NCBI GenBank assembly: GCA_050945075.1 | Contig: JBMNSG010000133.1 | Location: 1-6,296 of the forward strand | Reading direction: 5' to 3' | Source: UBA7485 sp050945075 | GTDB taxonomy: Bacteria > Bacillota > Clostridia > Eubacteriales > Eubacteriaceae | Length of the DNA stretch: 6,296 nucleotides | In this document: positions 5,548 to 6,296 of the stretch, piece after piece | Layout: every line of letters begins with the position of its first letter | Position numbering within the stretch: the stretch's first letter is position 1 | Made by a program: the position numbers and the translations under genes | Notes under the pieces: model-generated | The model's input: the letters and a program-made list of their open reading frames with translations, nothing else | What the model was told of the DNA's origin: nothing | Databases searched by the model: none

Positions 5548-6296
5548 TCACAACTTCCTTCCGGATACTTTTTCTGATAATCCGCTTTGAGCCTGAGCGC
5601 CAGAGCTTCCCCGACCGCTTCCGGCGTGTCTGCGGGTCCGCTGAATCTGCCGCTGACGGCTTTTCCGGCCTCGTCCCCATAAATCCCGACCATATCGATC
5701 TGGATACCGGTTCCGTCTATCTGCGCATGCGCACCGATCGGAATATGGCAGCTGCCCTCGAGGACGACCAGAAAACGGCGTTCCGCTTTCATCTGGATCG
5801 CAGCCGTATGATCTGCGGCATTTTCCAGCAGCTTCAGTGTATCGGTATCCTGACAGCGCAATTCGGCTGCAAGGATACCCTGAGCCGGGGCGGGAATGAA
5901 GGCATCGACCAGCGGTGTGATCTGAATGCCAGCATTGTCTTCGGTTATCCCCAGACGGTTCAGGCCCGCTGCCGCCACGATAATGCCGTCATACTGCCCT
6001 TCCTTCATCTTGCGGATGCGGGTATCGACATTGCCGCGGATATCCTGCAGGCTGGCCTGCGGATAAAGCGTCCGGATCTGAACCTGGCGTCTCAGACTGC
6101 CGGTTCCGATTACCGGTTTTTCCGGCAGCGGCCCTGCTGTTACCAGGACATCATGCCAGTCTTCGCGAGCCGGAGGCGGTGCCAGCATCAGCCCTTCCGG
6201 AAGTACTGAGGGCATATCCTTCATGCTGTGTACAGCCACGTCGATATCCCCGTCCAGCAGCGCCGTTTCCAGTTCTTTTGTGAAAATTCCCTTGGC
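5544..6296 (-). CDS. hemC: Hydroxymethylbilane synthase (porphobilinogen deaminase), 5' end truncated by window edge
   Basis: Polymerises four porphobilinogens into hydroxymethylbilane. The visible 250 residues run open to the window edge. Full-length enzymes have about 300-315 residues, so roughly the first 55-60 are missing. The fragment begins inside the family motif KGIFTKELETALLDGDIDVAVHSMKD; HSMKD (fragment residues 23-27) contains the catalytic aspartate equivalent to E. coli Asp84. Other landmarks are GTGSLRRQ (64-71; the family more often has GTSSLRR), RGNVDTRIRKM (87-97), AAAGLNRLG (109-117), PAPAQGILAAELR (136-148), and LEGSCHIPIGAHA (179-191). In that last motif Cys183 is the residue that carries the dipyrromethane cofactor. 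The GTG at 6237-6239 is internal (DVAVHSMKD) and not the start. The TGA at 5544-5546 overlaps the next gene's ATG. Confidence 0.97.
   Translation of the reverse strand, partial: AKGIFTKELETALLDGDIDVAVHSMKDMPSVLPEGLMLAPPPAREDWHDVLVTAGPLPEKPVIGTGSLRRQVQIRTLYPQASLQDIRGNVDTRIRKMKEGQYDGIIVAAAGLNRLGITEDNAGIQITPLVDAFIPAPAQGILAAELRCQDTDTLKLLENAADHTAAIQMKAERRFLVVLEGSCHIPIGAHAQIDGTGIQIDMVGIYGDEAGKAVSGRFSGPADTPEAVGEALALRLKADYQKKYPEGSCE

Noticed and set aside
12..6290. Very frequent CCGG tetranucleotides across the window
   Set aside because: They are spread through the coding genes and fit use of CCG proline codons and CGG/GGA-type codon junctions; no spacing pattern was seen that would indicate a dedicated signal.

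Overview
The window is a piece of a single tetrapyrrole-biosynthesis gene cluster, with every gene on the minus strand. Read in the direction of transcription, from high to low coordinates, the order is hemC (5' end cut off by the window edge), a cobA-hemD fusion, hemB, hemL, cbiK and cbiF (3' end cut off by position 1). No convincing gene lies on the plus strand. I see no RNA gene, mobile element, CRISPR array or cobalamin riboswitch.

The gene content suggests an anaerobic or facultative Bacillota (clostridial or negativicute-like) bacterium of moderate GC content. The hemC-D-B-L order is that of the Bacillus/Clostridium hemAXCDBL operon. A uroporphyrinogen-III C-methyltransferase fused to uroporphyrinogen-III synthase is common in anaerobic Firmicutes. 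CbiK is the early, anaerobic-pathway cobalt chelatase. The species cannot be named from this evidence.

Layout: 5544-6296 is hemC, with a 4-nt ATGA overlap into the cobA-hemD fusion (4027-5547). A 62-nt gap holding a strong hairpin with a short U-rich tail precedes hemB (2996-3964). A 17-nt gap precedes hemL (1671-2978). A 165-nt gap with a tandem 25-bp duplication, a perfect 14-bp palindrome and a small stem-loop precedes cbiK (717-1505). A 128-nt gap precedes cbiF (1-588).

The genes form a connected route. HemL makes 5-aminolevulinate (C5 pathway; its partner glutamyl-tRNA reductase HemA is not in view). HemB makes porphobilinogen, HemC makes hydroxymethylbilane, and the HemD half closes the ring to uroporphyrinogen III. 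The CobA half methylates this to precorrin-2. After oxidation to sirohydrochlorin by an enzyme not in view, CbiK inserts cobalt, and CbiF acts later in corrin-ring methylation. No haem-specific late gene (hemE, hemH and so on) is visible, so the cluster looks dedicated to cobalamin, with possible siroheme branching.

The protein-coding content is conventional and I found no undescribed system. The most unusual points are non-coding: the tandem duplication across the hemL stop codon, the hairpin ahead of hemB, and the structured cbiK leader.
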